Shown here: piece by piece, positions 36,617 to 47,580 of the stretch
Layout of the letters: the number at the start of each line of letters is the position of its first letter
How positions within the stretch are numbered: position 1 is the stretch's first letter
DNA from: Escarpia spicata
Taxonomy: Eukaryota; Annelida; Polychaeta; Sabellida; Siboglinidae
Direction of reading: 5' to 3'
Assembly (NCBI GenBank): GCA_963995525.1
Contig: OZ023207.1
Coordinates: 5,667,944-5,731,943, forward strand
Length of the DNA stretch: 64,000 bases
The notes under the pieces: generated by a model
Databases searched by the model: none
The model's input: only the letters and a program-made list of their open reading frames with translations
Told to the model about the DNA's origin: nothing
Made by a program: the position numbers and the translations under genes

Positions 36617-37655
36617 CACATGAGGTGTTTTGAAGCGTTCAGTTAATAAGGTAAGGTAGATGTTCATAACCAGCATTGATGGAAATCAAACGTGAAGAAG
36701 CGTAACTGTAATGTAAATGAGTCTATACACATTGTAATTCTGATTTTATGTAAATTTCAAAAACAGTATGCTGACTACAAAAACTTGACAAACTATAACA
36801 ATGCATCACGTTATTGTCTATTTGTGGTGTCATTAGGATTAATATTAGCAGCCGGTATACCTAGGGCCAGGCTATAGACTATACAGTATAGTAGCTTGAC
36901 TAGATCAAAGACAAAGTCATGCCGGGGGACGGTAAAACCATTACGTTACGCTAGTCATCGACATCGTCTGGTCTATTCAACTCTAGTATATAAGCCTATC
37001 CATGTATTATAGGCTGTAAATGATAAATTAAACTCAATAATTACCGGTACACTAACTTAGTCTTAGTACAGTCAGTTGGCCTGACACTACAAGTACAACA
37101 CCCACTACTCTGTCATTAGTACTAGTCTAACGACGTAGTCAGTACCTACAATTATCCCGGCCACCAGTGACCATGTGAAATAGGAAATTAAATTTCGCGT
37201 ATCCGGCAGTATGTAAAGCCAACCCCCTTCTTTAAACTTGACAATATGGGCCATGTCTGCGTGCAAGCTGTTATAAACGTTTGCAGTACACGTTTCTTCT
37301 TGGCTAGTAGTGGTGCCATTTCGATCCCCGCCATCATTTCGTGCCGCGTGAGTCGTGACTTCGTTTTGTTTGAGCGCCCTGAGCGCGGAAATGCGAATTT
37401 GTCGTAACGCTGTTTTCTATTGGTCAGATTACGACCAGAAGCAGCAAATAAAAAACCATGTCACAACAAGCAGCGTATATATGCTGCCATCTGTTGAATA
37501 AAGTGAAGCTAAATTTGAGGAGTACGGAAGTGATTGACGCTCATTGTGACAACGAAAGAAACCGTAATATTTTCATCCCTCGCCGTAATACCGTAATTTG
37601 AGGTGTATTTCCGGAATGATTCCGGAATGATTCCGGACAATCCGAAATGGTAGGC
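36617..37655. other. foreign segment inside foldback copy B
   Basis: This 1.04-kb piece has no counterpart in copy A. It includes a TATATAAGCC stretch at about 36990, an inverted CCAAT (CTATTGGTCAG) at about 37417, and two GGAATGATTCC units near 37612-37635. No protein family is recognised, and no TIR or TSD could be fixed at its edges. Confidence 0.6.
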
Positions 37656-37874
37656 AGGTCTGTATATGTGAAAACAAATGGTGATCTGTCTGGATAAATA
37701 AACCTTAGAAACATCGTTATATAATTCCCATATTTTAATTTTTGTGGTGAATAAATAATTACTACAAAAATGTTTAAAATATTTACAAACAGTGCATCAT
37801 AGTATACCAAATGATTTGGTTTTTATTACTTTGTGAAAATATAAACAATAAAAAAGTGTACAGAAAATCAATGG

Positions 37875-37965
37875 TTTGGTGTCGGGATTGAACCGGTGTC
37901 GCCGATTGCAAAATAATTGCCAAGGAACCAACACGTTTACCAACTGAGCTAGCAGGACCGACAGA
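37875..37965 (-). repeat. tRNA-like pol III box block in copy B
   Basis: On the minus strand it reads GCTAGCTCAGTTGGTAAACG (A-box-like) and CCGGTTCAATCCCGAC (B box). The intervening hairpin uses TTGGCAA with TTTGCAA where copy A uses TTGTAA with TTACAA, so pairing is kept by a base-pair change. The acceptor stem is missing. Confidence 0.65.
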
Positions 37966-38589
37966 AATTAGCTGACTGATTTAAGTTGTTATGATAAATT
38001 GTACAACTCCTTCATAAATCGATATTCTAGTGATATTATGAGATTATACACGTTACTTTCTGTAGCTGGATACAATATATGTTTGCTATGTATGTTTATT
38101 GGTGTAGATTATCTCCCGTTGGTTGCATCTGATATAATTATTCTAAAAATGAGCCCAATCTCAGCGAAACCTAGTCGACTTGTAGGCCCATTCGCATTCA
38201 TTGTTTTGAATAAAATTGGATTCATGTGGAACCGTAAGATAACTGCTTGTTCCTCTATGATGACTAATGTTTGCATTACATCGGAATATCGCACAATAAC
38301 TAATTTTGACGCTCGTTTCGACCCGAAAGCTATCCTTGTAAACATGCTCTGAATGCATGGAAAGGGTCGGCCTGATGGGAGTATGGGTCATATGTGATGT
38401 CACATCTCGGCATCCCGAAAAGGGCGCCAAAAATATGCATATATTGAAAATGTCCGGCTGCACAGCATAAAATGTGGAATTTCTAATTCATTGAATTTTT
38501 TATTTTTTTTTGCTTAGTGGACATGGAAATAGATAGCAGGATGTAATATTATATGAATTCAAGCAAAATTATGTTTTTATTTCCTTTAA

Positions 38590-39120
38590 TCCGACAATGT
38601 CGGTCCTTCATCGCCGTCAGGCTTCAAATTCTGCTGGCATCGCCTTTTCTACCACTGTTGTTTGCTGCCCCTGATTAAACTAGTCATTTCTTTTGGTGAT
38701 TCTGCATTGGAATCTACGAAATTGCATGTATTTGTTTCTATTAATGACACATTTAGTTGAACATTTAATTGAAATGAGAAATGGCTTGTTTCTTTATGAA
38801 ATAAAAGCCATTTTTACTATTTGTGATAACTGTCACATACATGATACAACAGTATCATTGATGGAACCTTTATTTTTAAGGACTAGTAAAACAATATCAG
38901 CAGAACATCCGGTAATTGTTTCTGAGTCAGCTAGTCCAATGGACTATCTGTCAGCTAATGCCATTGTGCACCCTGAATGGGAGTACAGGCATTTGAACAG
39001 AATCTTGCCCCACCTCAATTTTTGTCATTATATAAACTACATGTTTGCCTTAATTAGATACAAGTCTCAATTTCATCATTCCAGGCTATACCTGGCATAC
39101 AATGTTATAAAATATTGCAT
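38590..39120 (+). other. unassigned open frame, no recognised product
   Basis: One frame is open for 143 codons (38693-39124) between the foldback element and the small MITE. It contains DNCHIHDTTVSLMEPLFLRT and SPMDYLSANAIVHPEWEYRH, which look more protein-like than typical AT-rich by-products. I cannot assign a family, and the stop codon falls at the MITE edge. It may be chance, an exon, or a transposon relic. Confidence 0.2.
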
Positions 39121-39274
39121 TTAGGGCACCTCCGAGGTCCAAATAGCGCTACGGTTTGCATCAACATGTGCTATTATAAGAATATATCACTCAAGCTCAC
39201 TGTGCAGCAACCCATGGCCACAGCAGCACAGCCTGGTGTAAACCAGAGTACCATTTGACTTCAAGGTGCCCTAA
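39121..39274. mobile_element. small TIR element (MITE-like), 154 bp
   Basis: TTAGGGCACCT at 39121-39131 and its complement AGGTGCCCTAA at 39264-39274 are perfect inverted ends. Weaker pairing continues inward (GTCCAAAT against ATTTGAC). If TA is the duplicated target, the element proper is GGGCACCT to AGGTGCCC. Confidence 0.7.
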
Positions 39275-40596
39275 AACACAATATATATATGTATGTATGC
39301 AACGATGTGGAAATACGGAATGAACGCATTTAAGGTATCAACTTCAGAGCAGTCTAGTTGTGAGAAGAAATATATGTGTGAGATCCAGTTTCCCAAATGG
39401 GACACCAGGTAACAGCAGTTTCCTGATGTGACACCAGGTGGCAGCACTGAAGTTTCCTGGCATGACACCAGGTGGGAGCACTTTGTGTCATTAACATTTC
39501 TCTGAAGACAACATTTTTGTGTTGCTGCTGATGATAATCTGGATAGCCTTGTAGATTCAATGGAGCATATGAATAAATATATATTAACAAATGCATGTAA
39601 ATTAGCCTATATTTTTTAGAAATGATCAATACGTGTGAAAGTATCAGATAGCCACGTGAGAGTGTATGCACGCGAGTGTATGTGGACTGCACAACTCCTA
39701 GATTAGCCCCAGGAGAAGCTGTATGGAGATACAGTACTTAAGACTTATGTAAGATTGATGCAAAAGCCTGAAAAGGTGCAAGTCTCATGCGGCATACCAA
39801 TTGCTTCCTAGCTTAGGTAACAATAAAAAATATAATGGTGAAATCGAGTGGGGCCCGGATTCTAAACAATGCCTCAGAATGGCAATTGTGTGGGTGTTTC
39901 TCTGTTAGTCCATGTCTACGTGTCTGCCAGTGCCAATGCCAGTGGCAGTGGAGTGTGACAATTTTTGATGACGGCCAAAAATAATGTCAAAAAACTAAAT
40001 CAGATTAATCCAATACTAAAACTTAAAGCGTCACCGGTTTTGAAATAACAACTTGCAAATACTACGCCAATCTTCAGGGGAATATTTGTATAAAATAGAC
40101 AGTTTGACAACTGTCACTGTCAAAACTTGTCTCACGACTCGGCGTTGACAGCAGCTGCTGAGTGAAGTCGAAACGATCGCCGCGTCCATGGTCAAGTTTA
40201 TCTGTAAATTTGCTAGTTTATACAAACGTACCTACGTAACACGTAAAACAGTTACCTTGTGTCCTATTCACAAGTCAGTCTCACTGCATTAAAGTCGACG
40301 TCTTCTTTCTAAAGTGCACCAGTTTTATGAAATTTGATAAAAAACAAACACCATTAACAAAACATGTCACGTTTTCTCTCGGTTTCCGGTTGCACTGTGC
40401 ACATGCGCACCATATTAGCGTCTGACTCTAAGCCTAAGGCACGATCTCAAAAATAAGTCAGTTGATGCAAAGTTGCTTCTACGTATCCACAGGTATACGT
40501 CGGAACGAGGTGGCGCTAGAAGGCTGAGCCCTTTATTTAGAGTGGGACTAATCCCCACGCCAATATTGTATTGGACTTTTAGTGAGTGTCAAGAGG
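39275..40596. other. no gene; short imperfect repeat
   Basis: Three imperfect units containing GACACCAGGT occur at about 39395-39480. Nothing else was identified. A GCCAGTGCCAATGCCAGTGG reiteration lies at 39926. Confidence 0.5.
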
Positions 40597-41370
40597 TAGG
40601 GGGAGGTGGGGATAAGACGGCCCAGGTTACAAAAAGAATGGTACAAAACGATGACTTGGTCTTTGCGAACAACATATGCGATAACGAACTTTCTTGAGGA
40701 ACTCATTGTCTAGTTATCACAAAAACAAAATTGTCATCACCGGGGGCCGTTTTACACGCTACAATGGATAAAACGGCCCCCTCTCGTGGGGTTAAACGAC
40801 CCCCTATCGTGGGGTTAAACGGCCTCCAGCAATATTAACTAAAAAACCAATTTCTTTCACAAAAAATAAAATAATGCATAGTAGAACAAATACTTCCAAT
40901 ATTATATATGACAAATTATGTATAATAAACTATCAATCATATGGTTAGTTATACCTGGGGTAAAACGGCCCCTATACCGCTTCACTTACCGTACCGCTGA
41001 AGGGGCCGGTTTACCTCGTCGTGACATCATACTGACTGACCCAGCTTGAACGAAATCGGGCATATTCACGGTAACTTTAATGAGCTCATGCTGTCCGCCA
41101 CTGGGTAATAATCAGTTGTATTCCAAATTACAAATTGTATTTGATTTACACATTTCATGTAGGCTTACGAAGTTGCAACATTTACCTTAGATCTACAAGG
41201 AGTAAAATCGATATTTAGACTTTTGCTAACAACTACACATTGCCGCGTATGGAATGTTACATCGCATTTGACCTAGACCAAAGTCAGAAGCCTTGCATCA
41301 GATCGGCAAAACTGGACAGCACCTGACGGCCGACATATAAGGGGTGACCGTCTTACCCCACCTTCCCCTA
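40597..41370. mobile_element. TIR element with GGGGTAAGACGG ends, 774 bp
   Basis: The left end TAGGGGGAGGTGGGGATAAG followed by ACGGCC (40597) pairs with the right end, whose complement reads TAGGGGAAGGTGGGGTAAGA then CGG (ending at 41370). Inside, the same theme recurs in both orientations: AAAACGGCCCCCTC, GGGGTTAAACGACC and GGGGTTAAACGGCC near 40767-40830, and GGGGTAAAACGGCCCC near 40958. The element thus carries internal copies of its own terminal motif. No coding region is seen. TA flanks both ends, which could be the target duplication. Confidence 0.72.
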
Positions 41371-41794
41371 GGCCTATAGAACAAAACAATATCCTTACAG
41401 GGAACCACTAGTGCTCTACACTAAACACTCATGGGCGGATCCAGAAGGGCCTGGGGACACGTGCCCCCTACATCTTTGTAATTCTGCGTGCCCGAAAACC
41501 TTTTCGAATGGGCCCACGTGACCGTGCCCCCTAGACCGTTTGAAATGTGCCCCCGTTCAGATTACAATAAGGTGAAGTTACGCCGACGCGGCCAAATTCC
41601 CAGAAACTGGCAACAGAGAGCATCAGGATCGCCTCTCGAAACTACGGTTTGTCTACTAATTATATCTTTAAAGCTAGGCCATACGGTTGTGTCTTCGTGT
41701 GTTCCTTTGAAAACATAAAACAATTACTCTGGTATTTGAATCTTTGAAATTTAATGAAAAATATCAGTGATGACATGTTCCTGCCTATGCTACT
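41371..41794. other. probable dispersed-repeat fragment, no gene
   Basis: GGGCGGATCCAGAAGGGCCT at 41433 and several GTGCCCCCT motifs to about 41555 look like a dispersed repeat common in invertebrate genomes. I could not find its ends. Confidence 0.35.
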
Positions 41795-41965
41795 CATCTC
41801 CGCGGGCCTTTCTTTACTAATTAACTCCATCGGCCTCTCTTTGGTGGCCATCTCCAGGAGCCTCTCTTTGTGATCATCTCCAAGGGCCACTCTTTGTGAT
41901 CATCTCCAGGGGCCTCTCTTTGTGATCATCTCCAAGGGCCACTCTTTGATGACCATCTCTGGTAG
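41795..41965. repeat. 26-bp repeat, about six units
   Basis: Units based on CTTTGTGATCATCTCCAAGG plus GCCACT, with a variant CAGGGGCCTCT. The outer units are diverged. Confidence 0.85.
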
Positions 41966-42277
41966 CCCGCACCCATCGTACCTCCCAGTTTATACCTAAT
42001 AATACGTACGTACGTATTAAGCATAACGTACGTGTAAACACATAACATATAAATACAAAGTACACCATATATATGGATGGCACAAAAAAGGGCACGCACT
42101 AGTTTCCAATGTTGTCCTTGGACAGACATGGACAAATACTTGACACAGTTATTAATAAAATATAATAAAGTAACAAAGACTAAAACACAATAATTAATAA
42201 CTTCAATACTGGTTAATATTAAAATGTCAAAAGACATTAATAATTATGATATTGAAAAGGAGATTACCTCCTGGGTC
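41966..42277. other. no gene recognised
   Basis: AT-rich spacer with a TACGTACGTACGTA run at about 42004-42017. Confidence 0.5.
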
Positions 42278-42465
42278 CTTTAAAGTTTCATCTCATACAT
42301 TTACAAGATGCATCTTAAGATGTGGGGATAACATACTTTATAGGGCGCCATCTTTAAAAATGGCGGATATCTTAAAGTCAATGAAGGTCAAAAGTAATCA
42401 ATTTTAAATCATTGCATCTAAACAACCCACATTTTACATCAACTTTATTGCTCTTAGTTATGTAT
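42278..42465 (+). repeat. dispersed repeat, copy 1 (matches 47369-47580)
   Basis: Same orientation as the second copy, sharing ACAAGATGCATCTTAAGATG, GGCGCCATCTTT and AATGGCGGATATCTTAAAG. It lacks about 40 bp that copy 2 has after CTCATACAT/CTCAGACAT. Confidence 0.9.
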
Positions 42466-43232
42466 CCACATATATAGCCCAGATCATTAAGATAATTTAA
42501 CCAAAACTTTGATTAGACATAACAAATTAAAGTAAAGGAGCTTCCCGCCTGATTTGTAAGATATCTCAATACCCACGGGGCCACTGTCTTAGTAGATAGG
42601 CGTGGAGCTTCCGTATGTTACACCCTACAATGCAGCATTTTATAATAAATGTGCCTGACATGGTGTTTTCGAGCAACTGACAATTTTTAGGGGATACCAA
42701 TTGGATATAGTTTTACTATTGCAACAGCATATTTTGCGTGCGATGCATGCTATTGCGATTACGTCATAACTAAAGCAATAGCGAACGCCGATAACATAAT
42801 GTGGACCTAGCCCTAGGAAAAACAGTCTAAAAATGAAACAAGTCCCATACAATATGTAAGGGTTGCGCCACTGGCATTGCGTGGTACTGGATGTAATTGA
42901 TTCAAAACATGGTGAATTCCTGAATGGGCAACGATTATTGGTCGTAGGTCGGTAAATAAGTCAAATTACAAAACGAAATTCAAAACTCATGAATACAACC
43001 ATTATTTTTGTGCAAGTATGTCCGCTTGAGGCAGCACGGCCTAACATGCGGCTATAGTGGTGCTGCCACCTAGCGACTAACATGCAATAACTACATGCGA
43101 GTGTACACTGTACTTATATAGAGGGTCAATTTTGAACACAACATACAACGTGCATAGGTCCTTCCACAATCGGAAACATGATATGCTGCGTATCACCAAT
43201 GGTGAAACCAACTGGAACTATGGCACGGACGG
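42466..43232. other. no gene recognised
   Basis: Unique-looking spacer. GCTGCCACCTAGCG at 43060 resembles GTGCCGCCTAGCG at 35883, possibly a common short repeat edge. Confidence 0.45.
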
Positions 43233-43340
43233 ACGCACGCGCACACACGCACACGTGCACACGCGCACACGCGCACACGCGCACACGTGCACACGCGCAC
43301 ACGCGCACACACGCACACACGCACACACGCACACACGCAC
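43233..43340. repeat. (CACACG)n/(CACGCG)n microsatellite
   Basis: Alternating purine/pyrimidine tract with CG every 4 to 8 bases. Overlapping Cys/Val/Arg and His/Thr/Ala frames are by-products. Confidence 0.95.
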
Positions 43341-43616
43341 ATTATAAGCCTATCATTACCTGATTGTCACCTATCTGTCATTCGTACGGTGTCTCTGTCA
43401 TACCGATACAGCCGATAAAACTACGCCCCGGAGATTGAAACCAATATCCGTATATTACTTGCATGTATTTCCCCCTCATACATCAACTTTGTAGATTATG
43501 ACTAAAATACATTTGATAGCCTCGACAGATCGAGAACTTATAGAAAATTCAGCGTCATTATTGGATACCAGAGAAATGTATCTTTCTGATAGGCAGTACC
43601 TAAGAAAGCATATGTG
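43341..43616. other. no gene recognised
   Basis: Short unique spacer before the 35-bp array. Confidence 0.5.
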
Positions 43617-45605
43617 AGGTCTCCTAGATATGTCTCCTTTCCTCTCCCTGCCAATCTCCTAGATATGTCTCCTTTCCTCTCCCTGCCAATCTCCTAGATA
43701 TGTCTCCTTTCCTCTCCCTGCCAATCTCCTAGATATGTCTCCTTTCCTCTCCCTGCCAATCTCCTAGATATGTCTCCTTTCCTCTCTCTGCCAATCTCCT
43801 AGATATGTCTCCTTTCCTCTCCCTGCCAATCTACTAGATATGTCTCCTTTCCTCTCCCTGCCAATCTCCTAGATATGTCTCCTTTCCTCTCCCTGCCAAT
43901 CTCCTAGATATGTCTCCTTTCCTCTCCCTGCCAATCTCCTAGATATGTCTCCTTTCTCTCCCTGCCTATCTCCTAGATATGTCTCCTTTCTCTCCCTGCC
44001 AATCTCCTAGATATGTCTCCTTTCCTCTCCCTGCCAATCTCCTAGATATGTCTCCTTTCCTCTCCCTGCCAATCTCCTAGATATGTCTCCTTTCCTCTCT
44101 CTGCCAATCTCCTAGATATGTCTCCTTTCCTCTCCCTGCCAATCTCCTAGATATGTCTCCTTTCCTCTCTCTGCCAATCTCCTAGATATGTCTCCTTTCC
44201 TCTCCCTGCCAATCTCCTAGATATGTCTCCTTTCCTCTCCCTGCCAATCTCCTAGATATGTCTCCTTTCCTCTCCCTGCCAATCTCCTAGATATGTCTCC
44301 TTTCCTCTCCCTGCCAATCTCCTAGATATGTCTCCTTTCCTCTCCCTGCCAATCTCCTAGATATGTCTCCTTTCCTCTCTCTGCCAATCTCCTAGATATG
44401 TCTCCTTTCCTCTCCCTGCCAATCTACTAGATATGTCTCCTTTCCTCTCCCTGCCAATCTCCTAGATATGTCTCCTTTCCTCTCTCTGCCAATCTCCTAG
44501 ATATGTCTCCTTTCCTCTCCCTGCCAATCTCCTAGATATGTCTCCTTTCCTCTCTCTGCCAATCTCCTAGATATGTCTCCTTTCCTCTCCCTGCCAATCT
44601 CCTAGATATGTCTCCTTTCCTCTCCCTGCCAATCTCCTAGATATGTCTCCTTTCTCTCCCTGCCAATCTCCTAGATATGTCTCCTTTCTCTCCCTGCCAA
44701 TCTCCTAGATATGTCTCCTTTCCTCTCCCTGCCAATCTACTAGATATGTCTCCTTTCCTCTCTCTGCCAATCTCCTAGATATGTCTCCTTTCCTCTCCCT
44801 GCCAATCTCCTAGATATGTCTCCTTTCCTCTCCCTGCCAATCTCCTAGATATGTCTCCTTTCTCTCCCTGCCTATCTCCTAGATATGTCTCCTTTCTCTC
44901 CCTGCCAATCTCCTAGATATGTCTCCTTTCCTCTCCCTGCCAATCTCCTAGATATGTCTCATTTCCTCTCCCTGCCAATCTCCTAGATATGTCTCCTTTC
45001 CTCTCCCTGCCAATCTACTAGATATGTCTCCTTTCCTCTCCGTGCCAATCTCCTAGATATGTCTCCTTTCCTCTCCCTGCCAATCTCCTAGATATGTCTC
45101 CTTTCCTCTCCCGGCCAATCTACTAGATATGTCTCCTTTCCTCTCTCTGCCAATCTCCTAGATATGTCTCCTTTCCTCTCTCCGCCAATCTCCTAGATAT
45201 GTCTCTTTTCCTCTCCCTGCCAATCTCCTAGATATGTCTCCTTCCTCTCCCTGCCAATCTCCTAGATATGTCTCCTTTCCTCTCCCTGCCAATCTCCTAG
45301 ATATGTCTCCTTTCCTCTCCCTGCCAATCTCCTAGATATGTCTCCTTCCTCTCCCTGCCAATCTCCTAGATATGTCTCCTTTCCTCTCCCTGCCAATCTC
45401 CTAGATATGTCTCCTTTCCTCTCCGTGCCAATCTCCTAGATATGTCTCCTTTCCTCTCCCTGCCAATCTCCTAGATATGTCTCCTTTCCTCTCCCTGCCA
45501 ATCTCCTAGATATGTCTCCTTTCCTCTCCCTGCCAATCTCCTAGATATGTCTCCTTTCCTCTCCCTGCCAATCTCCTAGATATGTCTCCTTTCCTCTCCC
45601 TGCCT
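43617..45605. repeat. 35-bp satellite with a ~906-bp higher-order period
   Basis: About 57 units of 35 bp containing CTCCTAGATATGTCTCC and TTTCCTCTCCCTGCCAAT. The CTACTAG variant at 43831 recurs at 44737, and the CCTATCTCC variant at 43965 recurs at 44871. Both are 906 bp apart, about 26 units allowing for one-base-short units. The strand is pyrimidine-rich, and the array ends abruptly at the retrotransposon fragment. Confidence 0.96.
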
Positions 45606-46262
45606 CGTGGACTGGACAATGAAAGCAACCACAGATGGAAGGGAAATGCTATCCAGGTAGAAGATCTGGATTTGCAGATGACCTGGCTCTCCTTTCACAG
45701 TCATAAACATAATATATACCCTACATGAGAAACCGGATCATTTAGCCGCCTTGTAAACACACAGAACTGTACATCAGCTGGAACAAAACAAAGCTCATTA
45801 CACGGATATCAACAACAACAACAATAACAACAACGACAACGACAACGACAACGACAGCGACAGCAACAGCAACAGCAGCAGCACCAGCAGCAACATAGTG
45901 ATATTAGGAGGAGACCACTAGAAGAAGCTGATTTCTTCACGTGCCTGGGCAGTACAATAGACAAGAATGGAAGCACACGAGAAGACGTAAAGCAAGGATT
46001 CAAAATGCCAGCGTGGCAGTTCTCAGTTTGATGACATTCTGGAGGACACAACATATCAAACTGTACACTAGAGGGAGGACGTTAACTCTAGTATCAAGCC
46101 AATGTTGCTTTACCGCTCAGAGACATGGTGAATTGCTCAGCAAAAATACAGACCTTCATCAAGAAATGCCTGCGCATAATGTTGCACCTAAAATGGCCAG
46201 GAAGGTCTACAATGTCACGCTGTGGGAAAGGACCAATCAAGTAGAAAAGAAAATAAAAACTC
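45606..46262 (+). pseudogene. decayed RTE-like reverse transcriptase fragment
   Basis: This must be read across several frames. DWTMKATTDGR starts just after the satellite. GFADDLALLSQS, the polymerase active-site motif, lies at 45668-45703 with catalytic Asp pair at 45677-45682. ADFFTCLGSTIDKNGSTRED follows at about 45928-45987, then KPMLLYRSETW near 46099. These correspond in order to palm, thumb and LLYGSETW-type motifs of the RTE group of non-LTR elements common in cnidarians, flatworms and molluscs. Several frameshifts and stops, plus an inserted (AAC)n/(GAC)n/(AGC)n tract, make it non-functional. The endonuclease part is missing. It meets a second RTE-like fragment tail-to-tail near 46262. 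Confidence 0.8.
45808..45893. repeat. (AAC)n-(GAC)n-(AGC)n simple repeat
   Basis: A trinucleotide tract that drifts from AAC to GAC to AGC. It lies inside the RTE-like fragment, where functional relatives have no such tract as far as I recall. Confidence 0.95.
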
Positions 46263-47316
46263 TAAGGAATTGTCTTTTGATGTGGCCAAAATAACTCAGT
46301 TTTAGTCGTATTATTCTATTCACTAGTTGGCAGTTCTTTATGTCTAATTTTTTAAGGATCTCTGCGTTGGTTGTTTTTGTTATCCATGGCACTCTTAGGA
46401 CTTTTCTGTAACATTTAATCTCAAACGCTTGTATTCTTCTCATGTCTTCTTTGTTCAGTGTCCACGTTTCGCTCCCGTATAGAGCTGTTGGGAAACCGCA
46501 AGTTTTTAACATTCTTATCTTTGTTGGTATGTTTTGTCCTTTCCATACATTTTTTAGATTATTTAGTTTCTGCGTTGCTATGGCTATTCTTCTTCTGATA
46601 TCTGATGATGTCTTGCCGTCTCCTTGTAGTCTTGCTCCAAAGTATTCGTAGTGGTTCACATTTTCAACTTGCTTCCCGTTGATTGCAATTTCTGTTTTTT
46701 CAATGCATCTGTCAATGTCCATGACCTTTGTTTTCTTCGCATTAAGTAACAAGCCATTTTTCTCAGTGTGTTCTTTTACAGACATGATTAGGTTTGTTAG
46801 GCCGATTGTTGTAGTGGACAGGAGTGCGGTATCGTCTGCGTATCGTAGGTCTCTGATTCTATGTCCATGAATATTTACTTCATCGTATCTTGTACTTCTG
46901 TCACATAATTCTACATCTCTCATTATGTCTTCTGTGTAGAGATTGAATAGATATGGAGATAAAATGCATAATTTTCTTGCTCCTTTTCCCACTGTAAAAG
47001 TTTCTGTAGTTGTGTTTTCCAGCCTGAACACTGCTTGTTGGATGCTATAAAGTGATTTCAAGAGGGCGATTATCTTTGGGTGGAAGTTCATGTCTTGGTT
47101 ATACACAACGGAATATGTTGCATTGTTTACCATGGGACCCAAACGATGCAGCGGTATGTTGATGGATAATTCCACCTTTATAGCCTGACTGTGACACAAG
47201 TTCGTCAGGTGACCGGCCAAAGATGTGCTGGTGAAAAAATTAGTGGACTGTCTCCCTCGTTTGAATGCAACAGACGCTGACACGCCTTTCTGCAGTTGTT
47301 GTGTATAGCCCACCAA
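46237..47316 (-). pseudogene. RTE/BovB-like reverse transcriptase fragment (359 codons open)
   Basis: One minus-strand frame is open for 359 codons. From about residue 75 it is reverse transcriptase: FHPKIIALLKSLYSIQQAV, CILSPYLFNLYTEDI (residues 117-131), RYADDTALLS with catalytic YADD at 159-162, a LLLNAKKTKVM block, YGSETWTLNKEDMRRIQAFE at about 280-299, and KCYRKVLRVPWITKTTN. This is the palm-to-thumb region and C-terminal part of RTE/BovB-type ORF2. The normal G.RQGC before LSP is changed to GARKLC. The first 70 or so residues do not look like RT, so the element is probably truncated near 47106 and the ATG belongs to flanking DNA. After GHIKR the frame runs into unrelated sequence. The endonuclease is missing, so it is not functional, but it is much less decayed than the plus-strand RTE fragment it faces. 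Confidence 0.85.
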
Positions 47317-47368
47317 GGGATGTTGCCAGGATACGAGACTGGGTGTAATTGTTAATAGTGATGATGTT

Positions 47369-47580
47369 CTTTAAAGTCTCATCTCAGACATATGAACAGA
47401 TGGTGGCTCTACAAGGAGCGCAAATCAAATTTACAAGATGCATCTTAAGATGTGGGGATAACAGACTTTATAGGGCGCCATCTTTCAAAATGGCGGATAT
47501 CTTAAAGTCAACGAAGGTCAAAAGTAATACATTTTAAATCATTGCATCTAAACAACCTACATTTTACATCAACTTTGTGG
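47369..47580 (+). repeat. dispersed repeat, copy 2 (matches 42278-42465)
   Basis: Contains ACAAGATGCATCTTAAGATG and GGCGCCATCTTTCAAAATGG, as in copy 1. A further CACCATCTTTAAAGATGGCG follows at about 47619, an inverted pair of the same motif. Confidence 0.9.

Larger units (their letters stand above)
36097..38589. mobile_element. foldback element, copy B (reverse orientation to copy A)
   Basis: Both ends are intact: TTAAAGGAAATAAAAAC at 36097 and its complement ending in CCTTTAA at 38589, so TTAA is present on both sides. The shoulders match copy A in swapped positions: 36101-36298 matches A's right shoulder and about 38401-38585 matches A's left shoulder. The left arm matches A only from about 36299 to 36616. 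The right arm matches from about 37656 to 38400. Between them, 36617-37655 is unrelated to copy A and replaces the inner half of the left arm and the spacer. Only one tRNA-like block remains, in the right arm. No transposase is present. Confidence 0.8.

Noticed and set aside
41660..42237. Overlapping minus-strand frames with KSGPWR-type repeats
   Set aside because: They read through the 26-bp repeat and AT-rich spacer.
43617..45605. CRISPR-like array
   Set aside because: Units are directly contiguous with no unique spacers, and the window is eukaryotic. The same applies to the other arrays.
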